64,000 bases of DNA from Hymenopellis radicata (taxonomy: Eukaryota; Basidiomycota; Agaricomycetes; Agaricales; Physalacriaceae): assembly GCA_015501595.1 (NCBI GenBank), contig JADNRX010000001.1:310001-374000 (forward strand). The letters run 5' to 3'. Of this stretch, positions 10,650 through 20,833 are shown one piece after another. A program made the position numbers and the translations under genes. Position 1 is the first letter of the stretch; each line of letters opens with the position of its first letter. The notes under the pieces were generated by a model. It was not told where the DNA came from. It did no database searches and worked only from the letters and a program-made list of their open reading frames with translations.

Positions 10650-12353
10650 ATGTCTCTTCTGCCTCGTGTCGATGAGATTCTTCGAACCAATGCCCGTCCT
10701 ACCGAGGCGGAAATTCCGGAGATCGTTCGAATCATCGACCAGGGAAGGGAAGATATCTTGAATCATGACTCCCACATCCAGCGTCTCGAGGCAGAGATAC
10801 TCAGCGTGGAGCAGAATCGTGACGACGCATTGTGGCGCGTCAACGCTGGCAGAGCTGCTCTTCATCCCATTCGCTCCATACCAGATGATGTTCTGCTGGA
10901 CATATTCTTTCTCTGCTCGCCTCTTCGTGATGAGAGGTGGTGTGGCATTATGACGAGGTCCGACAGCTCCCTCGACGTATGTAATGCTCCATGGTCTTTC
11001 TCGCAGGTGTGTCGTAAATGGCGAAACGCCTGCTTGTCGTCGCGCCGTCTGTGGTCGTTTGTGGGAGTCGATGTTGGTGGATTGGCTTACATGGGTGCTC
11101 TAGAAGAGTATAGACTGCGCCTGTATCTCGAACGCTCCGGAGGACTGGATCTTTTCGTCAATCTAGCCGTGGATACATTCGCATCCTACAACGCCACAAC
11201 CCAAAACTTCAGTGCCATTCAGGAATCTCCGCTCCTATATAGTCTCATGGCATCAGCCCCGCGATGGAAAGGCCTTCGCATTTACCTCCCTCACATCCTC
11301 TTATCGAACAACCTCTCAGGGTGCTCTTTTGATCGCCTTGAGCGACTTATAACAGAGGAATTTCGAGTGTCTGAAATTGGCTCGGTCGATTCCTTTACTG
11401 CCGCGAGACACCTTCGAGACGTGTCGATCCTGAGCTACTTCGGTTCGCGACCTGGTCACGCTGTGCGTTGGCCACTTCCATGGGCCCAAATCACCCGATA
11501 CGCAGACGATGCTCGGATATCAACCTCTCATCTTGTACGCATGGAAAAGCTTCAAAGTCTTCATCTCCACACGAATGTTCTTGACGTGGATGGGGACAAA
11601 GGCCGCGTCGAGCTACCGTCATTAACCTTCATGTTTATGTCTTGTACGTTCCGCGATCCAAGCAATGTCTTCCATTGCATCGCGACCCCATCTCTCTCTC
11701 ATCTAGTAGTCGACGCTCCGTATTACTACGGCACAGCATTCGCTCTCCCATGTCCATCTCCCCTTTACAGTCTAACGACGCTGGAGCTTATCCGTATCAA
11801 CATCTTTGGAGAGTCGGCCTCCTTGAACGCACTTTTCGTTTTTCTTCTCTCCACCCCCAATGTCACCCGTTTAACCATATCATTTCCGCTATCAAGCGAG
11901 TTTGTGCAGAGGCTCTCTCGCAATGAGGTATCAGAGCCAGTCCTACCGCATCTTAAGGTTCTGAATATTCGTGATATCGGCATGGTTGCCGCCATGGACG
12001 ATGCTATCTTGACGATGTTGGAATCCCGATATATGGGCGTTGATGCCGCATTGGAGCGCCTAGAAACATGCACAGGGTTTCTCAAGGCGGGATCGCGTAC
12101 AAGTTCACAGCGTTGGACCGCCATCTGTCGGGCGATCACAGTAGTTCCCGTTGGCGACGATCTACAGGTCGAGGCGGCCACCAATGACGACGATTACTGT
12201 TCTGAGGATGACAGTGACTATTCTGACTCTAACCTTGCTAGGGATATGGATAGCATCTGCTCTACAGATTCCCAATCCATGTACACGACAACGAACGACA
12301 TCCGTTCTATGAAGAGTAGTAATACGGAAGAATCTTCGAACAGTGAACCATAG
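10650..12353 (+). CDS. F-box protein with N-terminal coiled coil
   Basis: One uninterrupted frame of about 567 codons. The first ATG is at 10650 (MSLLPRVDEILRTN). Residues about 10-75 are a predicted coiled coil (EAEIPEIVRIIDQGREDIL, then HIQRLEAEILSVEQNRD). An F-box follows (HPIRSIPDDVLLDIFFLC, later SQVCRKWRNACLSSRRLW). The middle is a diverged leucine-rich region and the C-terminus is an acidic Ser/Asp/Thr tail (DDDYCSEDDSDYSDS). This coiled-coil, F-box, LRR layout is one of the most expanded families in Agaricomycetes. It presumably acts as a substrate adaptor of an SCF ubiquitin ligase. Unrelated in detail to the F-box protein at 1274. Confidence 0.85.
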   Translation: MSLLPRVDEILRTNARPTEAEIPEIVRIIDQGREDILNHDSHIQRLEAEILSVEQNRDDALWRVNAGRAALHPIRSIPDDVLLDIFFLCSPLRDERWCGIMTRSDSSLDVCNAPWSFSQVCRKWRNACLSSRRLWSFVGVDVGGLAYMGALEEYRLRLYLERSGGLDLFVNLAVDTFASYNATTQNFSAIQESPLLYSLMASAPRWKGLRIYLPHILLSNNLSGCSFDRLERLITEEFRVSEIGSVDSFTAARHLRDVSILSYFGSRPGHAVRWPLPWAQITRYADDARISTSHLVRMEKLQSLHLHTNVLDVDGDKGRVELPSLTFMFMSCTFRDPSNVFHCIATPSLSHLVVDAPYYYGTAFALPCPSPLYSLTTLELIRINIFGESASLNALFVFLLSTPNVTRLTISFPLSSEFVQRLSRNEVSEPVLPHLKVLNIRDIGMVAAMDDAILTMLESRYMGVDAALERLETCTGFLKAGSRTSSQRWTAICRAITVVPVGDDLQVEAATNDDDYCSEDDSDYSDSNLARDMDSICSTDSQSMYTTTNDIRSMKSSNTEESSNSEP

Positions 12354-12540
12354 CGGTTATCGGGAACAACGAGATGGAGGATTCCTAGAGCCTACTTACG
12401 ATTGGCATCCAGCGAATGAAACGAAGTGTATTTAACAAGCTCCCAGAACTTCTTCATGTACATGTAAAAGAACACGGACAAGCGTGCGCCTAGGCACACT
12501 GAGTTGTACCAAAGGAGATATTATCAAAGTACGGTCCTCG

Positions 12541-13773
12541 TCACTTGTCAGGAGATGCCGGCACAAGATGCGAAATCAACATACCCAAATGATTTTCAAT
12601 GTCCGACAGCAGGAGGATATCCTTGTCGGAACAATTACTGTTTTCCTGTCCAGCGCATTGCACAACATCTACCGCGGTCCCATTGGCATCGACAGAGTTA
12701 ATATGGACTTCCCCAGACGCGTGCACAAACTCCAAGAGGCGGGGTGGGAGTAAGGGGACGGGATCAGCCTGGTTGGTGACGCGCGCGAGGCTGGTTCCAA
12801 GTACTTTGTCTGCAAAGTTGGCGAAGGCCTGATCTCCGACACGCGGAGAGCCAAAGAGAGTGGTGGTCACCGTAATAGAAGGGTCGAGAGCGGATTTGAA
12901 CATGAGCGCGTCGAGCGTGGCGACTGCGGCACCTAGAACGCATAGATGAGACATATCGAACAGAGGATATTCAAAGCTTGCCTAGGGAATGTCCAGTAAC
13001 AATAAGGTTCTTGGAGCCGGTGCTCGTCAAGCCGTCTTGAACGGCTTTCATGATCTCAGTGGCAGTCCTCTCGAATGTGTTCTGGAATCCGGAATGAACT
13101 TTGATGTCTACGACGCGCGTCAGCGAGTAGATCTTTGGACTGGCGTCGCTCCTTGCCATCTACATTAACTCCGGAAATCAGACTCGTATTGATATTTTGT
13201 AGGAAGAAAGCGGCGTCGTTGAGGACCGAAAGACTAATCAAATATTAGACTTAACGCTGGGCTTTGCGATGGCGACTTACATGTTATCAGGATCTGTTCC
13301 CTGATGCGCGACGACAATAGAGTTTGTCGGTGCATCATGGGCAACAAAGACTTAATGCTGGGATCAATCACAAGCAGCGGTCAAGAAACAGATTTTCTTA
13401 CAAAGTGGAGTGACGCCACCATCTGTAGAGCAATTGTTCAACCATTCTAGATGCTTTGTTGATAACACAGACTGTGAGACTCACCGCCACCGGAGAGCAA
13501 GAAAGTTACATCTCCACCAAGGGCGTCGCAGGCCGCACCGCAAGTAAGCGTCGTAACAGAATCAGTAGAACAGTATACGGCGCGACTGAATTGAGCAGCC
13601 CTGCTGAAGGCCGAGGTAAGGTCAGCGGCCGTGAGGGCGGCAACATCGGATTTGCTGTTCCCGCCCAGCAAGTCCCCAAGGCCATCGAGGATACCTGGTA
13701 CTGGGACAGGCACAGCCCGGGCAATAGACGTAAGGAGCGTGAGGGTGACCAGCAGATGCATATGGGAAAGCAT
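12541..13773 (-). CDS. Secreted class 3 lipase
   Basis: The best start is the ATG at 13773, giving MLSHMHLLVTLTLLTSIARA, a clear signal peptide. The open frame continues upstream but without an ATG. Exons join to an alpha/beta hydrolase of the lipase class 3 family: FVAHDAPTNSIVVAHQGTD, IKVHSGFQNTFERTATEI, the nucleophile elbow GHSLG followed by AAVATL, FGSPRVGD, the catalytic Asp in NQADPVPLLPP and His in the C-terminal ENHLG. Two Cys pairs near the N- and C-termini suit a secreted protein. It should hydrolyse acylglycerols or related esters outside the cell. The intron at 13108-13156 appears to use a GC donor. Stop at 12541. Confidence 0.9.
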
Positions 13774-13925
13774 TGAGAAGGAGAATAAAAACGGCACAGC
13801 CAAAGAGAAGCGAGAGAAAAGAGGACCCCCAAGGAAAGAAATGAAAAGACGCCTCGAGGTTTATTTTCGGTGCCAGTCGATCGGGTGTTCTGCCATCAAA
13901 TCTTCACGAACGCGTCGCGACGACG

Positions 13926-14170
13926 CTTGCACTCAGTTGCACTCTTGCTTAGGACCCCGAATATGGGTGAAGAGGCCGTATTTTCCCCGGGTAAATATTC
14001 CCACTGATTCTGACCACAGATTTGAACGTTTCGCAACGAGAGGATCCTTTTGGGGGTTCAGAAAGAGGCCAAAAAGGTTCGGATTATCGTGATTTTGGCC
14101 AAAAAAAAAGTCTGGATTATGCATACGGCCTGCTCACCTATATTCGGGGGTCCTTCTTGCTTGCACTCAG
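13926..14170. mobile_element. MITE-like inverted-repeat element
   Basis: Arms 13944-13981 and 14123-14159 are inverted copies of each other (about 30 of 36 positions; both end GGCCGTAT on the inner side and start with CTTG/CAAG then GGACCCC). The 11-base word CTTGCACTCAG occurs as a direct repeat at 13926-13936 and 14160-14170, right at the outer edges, and could be a target-site duplication. The core contains GGATTAT repeated and a run of nine A. No coding capacity, so a non-autonomous element is the simplest reading. Confidence 0.5.
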
Positions 14171-15697
14171 CCGACAGACCTTGTTACTATCCTTGATCGG
14201 GAAGTGAAATCGATTTTTGAAACGGGCACCTATAGCTCAATTCTTCGTGTATTGCCCTAGAAATTGTAATTCAAGCAATTTATATGCTATAGATGAAATG
14301 TACCAAGTTTGGGATTTTTACGAGGCCGACACACTTTGCCAGTGCGACCGCGATGGCGACGTTCGATTAAGCGGGGAAGTGAAAGCGTGACGGGGTGTGA
14401 CCAGTCCTGCCTTCTGGTGCCGACACTTGGTCGGCACCACGGCACCTGACGAGTGCACAGGCAATGCCGCAATGGCGTCGCGGGGTTTGAAAATTCGTCA
14501 CTCTCGACTTCACTTCCTGTTCTCGATGAACATTGTCATCGAGTACAGCTGTTCGCCACTAATATTTTGCGTCGAATAGTACCTAAACAGTGTATACAAC
14601 ATGTATGACAAGTCCCAGGACCATCTGAGCTCAAGGTGAATTTGCACGGAGGCATGAACGAGTAGTGAAATCGCATCACGCCGTGATTTCAGCAATTCAA
14701 AATTCAGTCTGCAATCCTCGTTGGCCCGGTGGCCTTGTACTGTCACACACTCATTCATTAGGTATCAAAGCATCTTGTAAAAAAAACGGAGGGGATACAA
14801 GAGCAATTACGGTATAGAGAAGCGAAATACTGGTAGCCGTAGGATTTCACTCCCAGTGAAAAAGCCGTTCCGGTGTGTCCAGATATCGACAGGATCAGCA
14901 GGGTGATTATGAAGGTCCCCAGCGGACAAAAATCATGGCGGGGTATTTCACGCTCATTTCGACTTGTTTTGACCATATCGGCATGCTTTGATCTTGCAGC
15001 AGTGGAATCTTTGCTTAGAACACGTGGCATCTTGCTTTCGACACGTGGCATCTTGTCTTGTTCTTTTCAGACTTGACTTCGACTTTCATTTATCTTCTTG
15101 ACTATCTTGATCTGCGCGCACAACGCTCCGGTGCGAGTACCACGATTGGCTGCCCCTGATCGGCCGAAGTTCTCTGGTCCCCGACGCGACTGCATTGCCC
15201 GCCCGCCGCCCGGCCTCCCGACGCGATTGCGCGCCAATAATGGAATGTCGACGTCCTGCCTGAACATCATTGCGGCCAGTCACTATTCAGCGTGCCGGAC
15301 CGTCACCACGAGTTGGGCTGCGGCTGCGGGCTGTGCGCCATGTTGCCTTTCTCAGCAAAGTTTTCTGCAAGTAAACTCCTACTCCTCCCACCTTGAAACT
15401 GCCACTTCCCCGTTCCTCTGTGTAACCACTCCAACCCCGCAGAACGTATGGGTGTAGAAGCTCTGCCGGAGGCAGGTATGACCAGGATTTTTATAAGGGC
15501 AGACCTGAGCCATTTTCCCGGGCTGAATGATGCTGCATTTCGCTGGGCAACTTTTAGGTTGTATATTCGACACAGACGGGCCCCGATTAATCTTCTCACC
15601 AAGCACATAACCAACAATGTTTTAAACAGAAGTCTTAGACGTCGAAATGCACGCGTTATCGATGCTTGTATTGACTGAAATAACTTGAAGATCTTCA

Positions 15698-16998
15698 TGT
15701 AGGGTGTTCTCCACGGCGCAAGGGGCCAGTCGAAACTTCACCGAGTTGGCCATTCTGCGTATTCTTTCCGGCGCGTTCGAGGCCACCGCTGACCCCGCCT
15801 TTGTGCTCATCACCGGCATGTGGTATACGCGAGGACAAGTTCCAGCGCGCATCAGATACTGGTACCTGTAAGTGGCTTTCTTGTGTCGGCAAACCTTTCC
15901 TTATGGCTGTGTAGGGCCAGCGGCCTAGTCATTGCACTGGGTGGTTTACTTGGATACGGCATCGGACATGTAAGATTCTCCTCTTCTCGAGGTGCGCATT
16001 CTTACGCCCGTTTGGATCAAAGGTGCCCTTACTTCGTGGAAGTACGAGTTCTTAATCGTGGGTGCTCTGTGCAGTCGGGCGGTCGTTCTTTTCATCTTTA
16101 TCCCTGATTCGCTGTACCGGTTTAACCGTACGGAGCGACTCATCGTAAGTCGCAAACACGACGACCCGAATTTGACCGACAACAGAGAGTGAGCCCACTT
16201 GAAACCCTTGAGTACACATCCTCACAGTTCTCTATTTAGATGGAAGGCGAGTCAGGTCTTGGAAAGTGTTCATGGATGTTAAGATCTATCTGTTCTTCTT
16301 ATTCGGCTTTACCTGTACCGCCAATGTACCCAACGGTGGAACTTCCAACTTTGGTCCCATCATTGTCGAAGGGTACGCTTGGCCGCTGTCGTTTGCGCCT
16401 CGGTGTTGATCTCAATTGCTGTAGATTTGGCTTCAACACATCAGATTCCTTACGGAGTCATCATCGCGTTGATGTATGTCAGAATGTTAATAGCAGTGGA
16501 CATTGTCTAACCCTGTTATAGCATTCTGCTTGCTATCCACGTCAACACGAAATTGTCCAAGAGTAATAGGACATACCTTATGGCGGCTACTAACCTTCCA
16601 ACGGTTGCTGGCTTCGGGATGATCGCATAGGCCAAGCCACAGGCTGCGCGACTTATGGGATACTGTACGCACTAGTTGGACCTCGTTCCAACCTCGTTCG
16701 AATCGTTGCTGTTTGACTTGTTTGTAAACTGTCGCTTCGAATGCTACTTTCGTACTGGGATTGTCCGTTGTATCTGGTAACGTCTGTGGCCAGATGAACA
16801 AGGTCATTGCCAGTGCTGCTCCTGGGTGTTGCTGCCCGGTAATCTGTTTTCATGTTGGTTCTTATCTGGCGCAATCTGACTCGTCTGTTTGTAGGAATAT
16901 TGTTGGACCATTCTTGTTCAGAGATTCGGAGGCGCCTGGTTATAAGATAGGTGTCATTGGTTGCATGGTATCGCTACCAGTCGAAGTAAGTGTTTAAC
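15698..16998 (+). pseudogene. Decayed MFS permease (allantoate permease type), 5' truncated
   Basis: Spliced exons give recognisable permease segments in order: NFTELAILRILSGAFEATADP, LITGMWYTRGQVPARIRYWY, SGLVIALGGLLGYGIGHV, SWKYEFLIVGALCS, DVKIYLFFLFGF, VPNGGTSNFGPIIVEG, NTKLSKSNRTYLMAATNL, LSVVSGNVCGQ and NIVGPFLFRDSEAP. These are typical of Dal5/ACS-family transporters. There is an in-frame TAG at 16628-16630 where the family has a Tyr codon (GMIA-stop-AKPQAARLMG). The N-terminal helices are missing upstream, where no MFS sequence can be read. It lies inside the inverted-repeat block. I infer a non-functional copy. Whether an intact source gene exists elsewhere cannot be seen here. Confidence 0.75.
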
Positions 16999-17112
16999 CG
17001 GCATTGTACGAGTGGTGTTGCGATACTCTAAACAATGAGTGATAGTGTACATATGTAGTAAAATCCATCCGACAGCTGAGTAGTAGTTTTCTACTACAGG
17101 CTTTCGGACACT

Positions 17113-17835
17113 TCAGCATTCGGTTTCACGGCGCTTGGATGATTGTCTTGCGACGTTTCGTCTTGGCTTCACGAATAACCACAACGTCGCCGTCCCTGTG
17201 GTTCCGGTGTCAGTAATGTTCCAACAGTTTCTGCAAACAGTCAGACGAACGAACCTAATAGTGCCCTTCAACAGCTTTTGGGCCAAAGGGAACAGTACAT
17301 CGGTGCGGACGACGCGAGCAATGGCGCGCACTCCGTACACTTGCGAGTACCCTTGCTTGGAGAGTAGGTTGCAGGCAGTATCGTCGACGCCCATGACAAT
17401 CCTGCATCCCTTCAATCGCTCCGCAAGGTCCTTCAACCAGAGATCGACGACTTGGAGTAGGGATTCCCTCAAGGGCGTATTGAAGACGAGCGTCGTATCG
17501 AGTCGGTTCAGAAGTTCTGGTGGGAGTAGGACGAGGTACGCTTAAGAACCTCTTCTCTAGGCTTCTGGTGTGACCATCTTCGGTACAGGCAGTCGGTGGG
17601 CGAGGATGTCGCTGCCTGAGATCCCTTGTTAGCCTCACTCGTGTTAGAGCAATGGCGGCTACTCACCAAGGTTGCTTGAAAGGCAGATAATATGAGTAAA
17701 GAGCTTTAGACTCATGGGCTGACAGTTTGACAAATATTGACCTTGAAGTCTACTTTCCGCCCTTCACTGTCTGTGATGAAGGTAGCATATACCTTCATCA
17801 AGGCCCGCGACCATATCCACCAGTTCCTCAGGATC
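17113..17835 (-). pseudogene. Decayed ClpB/Hsp78-type chaperone fragment
   Basis: Only the C-terminal part of an AAA+ disaggregase is recognisable: FITDSEGRKVDFK, then after an intron IICLSSNLGSDILA, PKMVTPEA, LLPPELLNRLDTTLVFN and a long C-terminal stretch with VVDLWLKDLAERLKG, LSKQGYSQVYGVRAIARVV and DVLFPLAQKLLKGTIR. These match the end of the second ATPase domain of mitochondrial Hsp78/ClpB. In-frame stops occur at 17557-17559 (TAG after PEA) and 17542-17544 (TAA), and the Walker motifs and N-terminus are absent. The fragment runs tail to tail with the decayed permease inside the inverted-repeat block. Confidence 0.75.
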
Positions 17836-17999
17836 ATCATCCTTCTCTGGTATAGCGAACGGCTGTACGTGGATAGCAACGTACGTGCTACTCGACGACG
17901 GCGGGCGCTAGTAGTCACCAGAATATGCAGAACATTGCCCGCTAGCCCAAGCCAAGGAGCCATCTGCGCAAAATTGACCTATGGATATGTTTAATTAAG

Positions 18000-19576
18000 C
18001 AATGTAAACGGAGAGAAAATAACATACCGTCAGGACAGCTCGACGAATTTTCACTACTTATTTTGCCGACGTCCCGCCGGATGTATCGCGCCGCCGTGGA
18101 ATTGCCGGGGCGAGAGCAGGTGGGTGTATCGTGAAGCAAGCCGCTTCAGCAAGCACCATACCACGAGTTGACAGTGTTGGCGTTGTCCGGGAAGTGTCCA
18201 AGCCCATATGTATGATATGAATTCCAATATTTGGATGTTCGGGCAGCAAAGAGGACTGTGCGCCAGCGAAGAGGCGCCCAGCCCGTAGTATCGTATAAGC
18301 TCACAGCGACAGCAGCGCGACGCAGTTGCCGGAAGCGGATAACCTGCAGCAATGCTGAGCGAGGGCCCGCCTCTGCGGGGGGAGGCGGCGGTGGCGGACC
18401 GGCAGCGGCAGGCGGCGCATATATATCCTGACAATAACAAGATGGGCGTTCAAGTGCAAGATACAAGTTGAAGATCAAGTCGGGAAGACGAAGTGCCACA
18501 TGGTAAGACGAGATGCCACATGGCAAAGACAAGATCGGGAAAAGATGTCAATGATTTTTTTGTCCACTGCGGACCATAAAAGGTGATACCTGGGTCCACC
18601 CGCTCTCTCTTCATCTCTTTCGCATTCTACCAAATTTCCAAGGTCTTTCTCTCCCTTGCCATCACTTGAGTGGTTTTTTTGGTCAGGGTTTCGCGCGTTT
18701 CGCACAGTCCCATGCCCGCTAGGGGCTTCTATGTCGTACGATTTTTGAATATAATTCTTTTGTCATCAACTTCGCACTTTGTTCCCTTCCCTCACCTTGT
18801 CCATGTCGGCGCCCGCCTCCCTCCTCTACACGCTCTCGCATTCACTCGAATGCTCTCCGCCTATTGGTACGTCGCGGATGTGGCATTCAAGCAAGCCCTG
18901 TTAACAGACATGGACCAGATGTTGTCGACCAGCATTTCCGCAGCGCCCGCGCTGCCCCCAAATTTGACTTGGATACCTCGACTGCAAGTACGAGCGACTT
19001 GTCGCGGCCGCGGCCACTCTGGTATAAGGTGCGTGTCTCGTTATGAGCCAAGTACATCGCTAACACGCATCCAGGAATGACATACAACGCCGCTCCAGGA
19101 CGCAAGTCGCGCGCGGGCACTGCGACGTCGTCTATCGCCCCCCCTCGTATCTGGGCTGTATTTATTCGCGCTGTGTGGTGTTGGATTGTCGCTGCCAATG
19201 GGATGTACGGGTATGGGATGGGATGGGCTTGAGGGCTTTCGTTTTGTAGCATAACACTGTAACACTCGGATACCATTCTATCCACAGTACTAGTAGAGGA
19301 ATACAAGTGTTTTATTTCATTTCTATGTTTGAGTGTCGCCAAAAGCAAGCACGAATAGCAGCCTGCGAGCAGAACCGCTGTGGTTTGCCCAGGCCCAGGA
19401 TTCGCCACTAACCGTGAGAATATAGCACGAAAAGCTTGCGATTCCTGGAATGACGGTGCGAAAACTTGCGTTTTTATCCAGGTGAGACTAGGCATCGACG
19501 GGTTTCACCGTTGCCTCGTCAATTCCGTCGATACCTACACCTGAACGGCTTTTTCACTGGGTTTCACTTCTCGATG
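18000..19576. other. Right inner part of the inverted-repeat block, no gene recognised
   Basis: GC-rich stretch near 18230-18420 with a Pro/Ala-like low-complexity frame and a TATATAT box near 18419, then AT-richer sequence. Open frames of up to about 200 codons exist on the minus strand (19495-18887) but show no family character and no consistent splicing. Confidence 0.4.
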
Positions 19577-19604
19577 CGATTTCACTTCCCGATCAAGGAT
19601 AGTA

Positions 19605-20833
19605 CCACGAATCTGAACCATATAATGTAAGGCGATTGACATGTCCTTGCGCTGCCTTCAAAGATGAGGTCAAAGTCTTCGTGGTCGATTCGGAGCATGT
19701 TACTACGCGCTTACTTGCCATTTGACAGCACGCTGAGGTCGTTGAGAGATTTCTGTTGCATGGAGATGTAATAACAATCATAGTAATATGTCACATAAGG
19801 CAGCCGCACAACTTACCACTGTGTTTCCGTACGGTCACCACATCCCGCGACAAAGAGTATTGAATGCGCGCTTCCTACTCAGGTTGACAGTAGGCCTTGG
19901 AAGCTTCGCAGATCTGCAGTGCTTCTACTGCCTGCAAGTTCGTGATGTTTGGATTCACCTTTTGACCAAAGGTCGGAGGAAATCGAGTCCTTCGTAGCGC
20001 TGATCACTGGCCTTCAAATCATGAACGATGTGATTTGCTGACCTCGAGAAGCTGATCCTGGAATTGCGCAATGGTATGAAGTCAAGACAAAACAATTCCA
20101 ACGCTATGCGCCTCATCAAGCTCCTCCTCTTGGCGAACAACGCCACTGTTGATCCGAACCATAGTAATATTAGCCAGTAATGGCAATAGCGAAGTCGTAA
20201 TGTCAATCCTTGACTCCTTGATGATGCGGAAGATGCAGGAATACGCTCTTCGATGCCGCCTGAATGCCGGGCGCAATCAGCTTTGGGCTACTCATCGCGG
20301 TAGTACCGGCGCAAGCACCACTGATAAATGAAAGGTCACAAGGGGGAATTTATCGAGCAATGGCTTACTTGTAACACCACTTATATTCATGTACGAACTC
20401 GCCTATTACAAGATTGCACTTGATGATGGCCGCTGGGTGGCGACTAGAGGCTAATGTCGCCATGCTGACCTCCCAAGTATATTCAGCACGTCGTGTGAGG
20501 TCTGAGGGAAGCCGGAAGTTGGCCGGAGGGCAACAGGATCATTCGGAGCATTGTGTAAAGCTCGTAAAGGTTCTGTAGTGCTGCCTGCTCCGCAAGATGT
20601 TCAAAGATGACAATTTTGAGGCGAGGAATCACACTTCAAAGGAAGAGAACGGTTGGGGTCGTCGGAGGCATCATGACCGCAGATATATAGATATTCTTTC
20701 CTTGAGTGATCGTTTTGAAGAAAGTTGATGCACGGTAGCCGTCGATCTCAACCTGTTACGTCACTGGAGACCTTGCTCACGAACCAACGCTCTAACCAGG
20801 CTCTGACACTCTCCTTTCCAACTGGGAATTCTT
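19605..20833. other. Intergenic, no confident gene
   Basis: About 1.2 kb upstream of the GH9 gene. The minus strand shows protein-like fragments (for example EEELDEAHSVGIVLS and ISFSRSANHIVHDLK) separated by stops and frame changes. This may be an old gene remnant that I cannot identify. The last 100-200 bases should contain the GH9 promoter. Confidence 0.35.

Larger units (their letters stand above)
14185..19604. mobile_element. 5.4-kb inverted-repeat-bounded block carrying decayed genes
   Basis: The outer 28 bp match perfectly in inverted orientation (14185-14212, beginning TACTATCCTTGATCGG, and 19577-19604). Two more inverted matches lie inside in the same nested order: 14852-14890 with 19528-19561 (sharing CCCAGTGAAAAAGCCGTTC) and about 15015-15080 with 18481-18535 (two copies each of a CACGTGGCATCTTG-like unit). 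Between them lie a 5'-truncated MFS gene and a ClpB/Hsp78-like fragment, both broken. No transposase frame was recognised and no target-site duplication is obvious, so it may be a non-autonomous transposon with captured host sequence or an old inverted duplication. Confidence 0.5.

Noticed and set aside
14099..14110. A-run as a retroelement poly(A) tail
   Set aside because: It lies in the centre of the inverted-repeat element rather than at an end, and no retroelement protein is nearby.
18887..19495. 202-codon minus-strand frame inside the inverted-repeat block
   Set aside because: No family features and no support from splicing. It overlaps the region of the inverted matches, so it was not called a gene.
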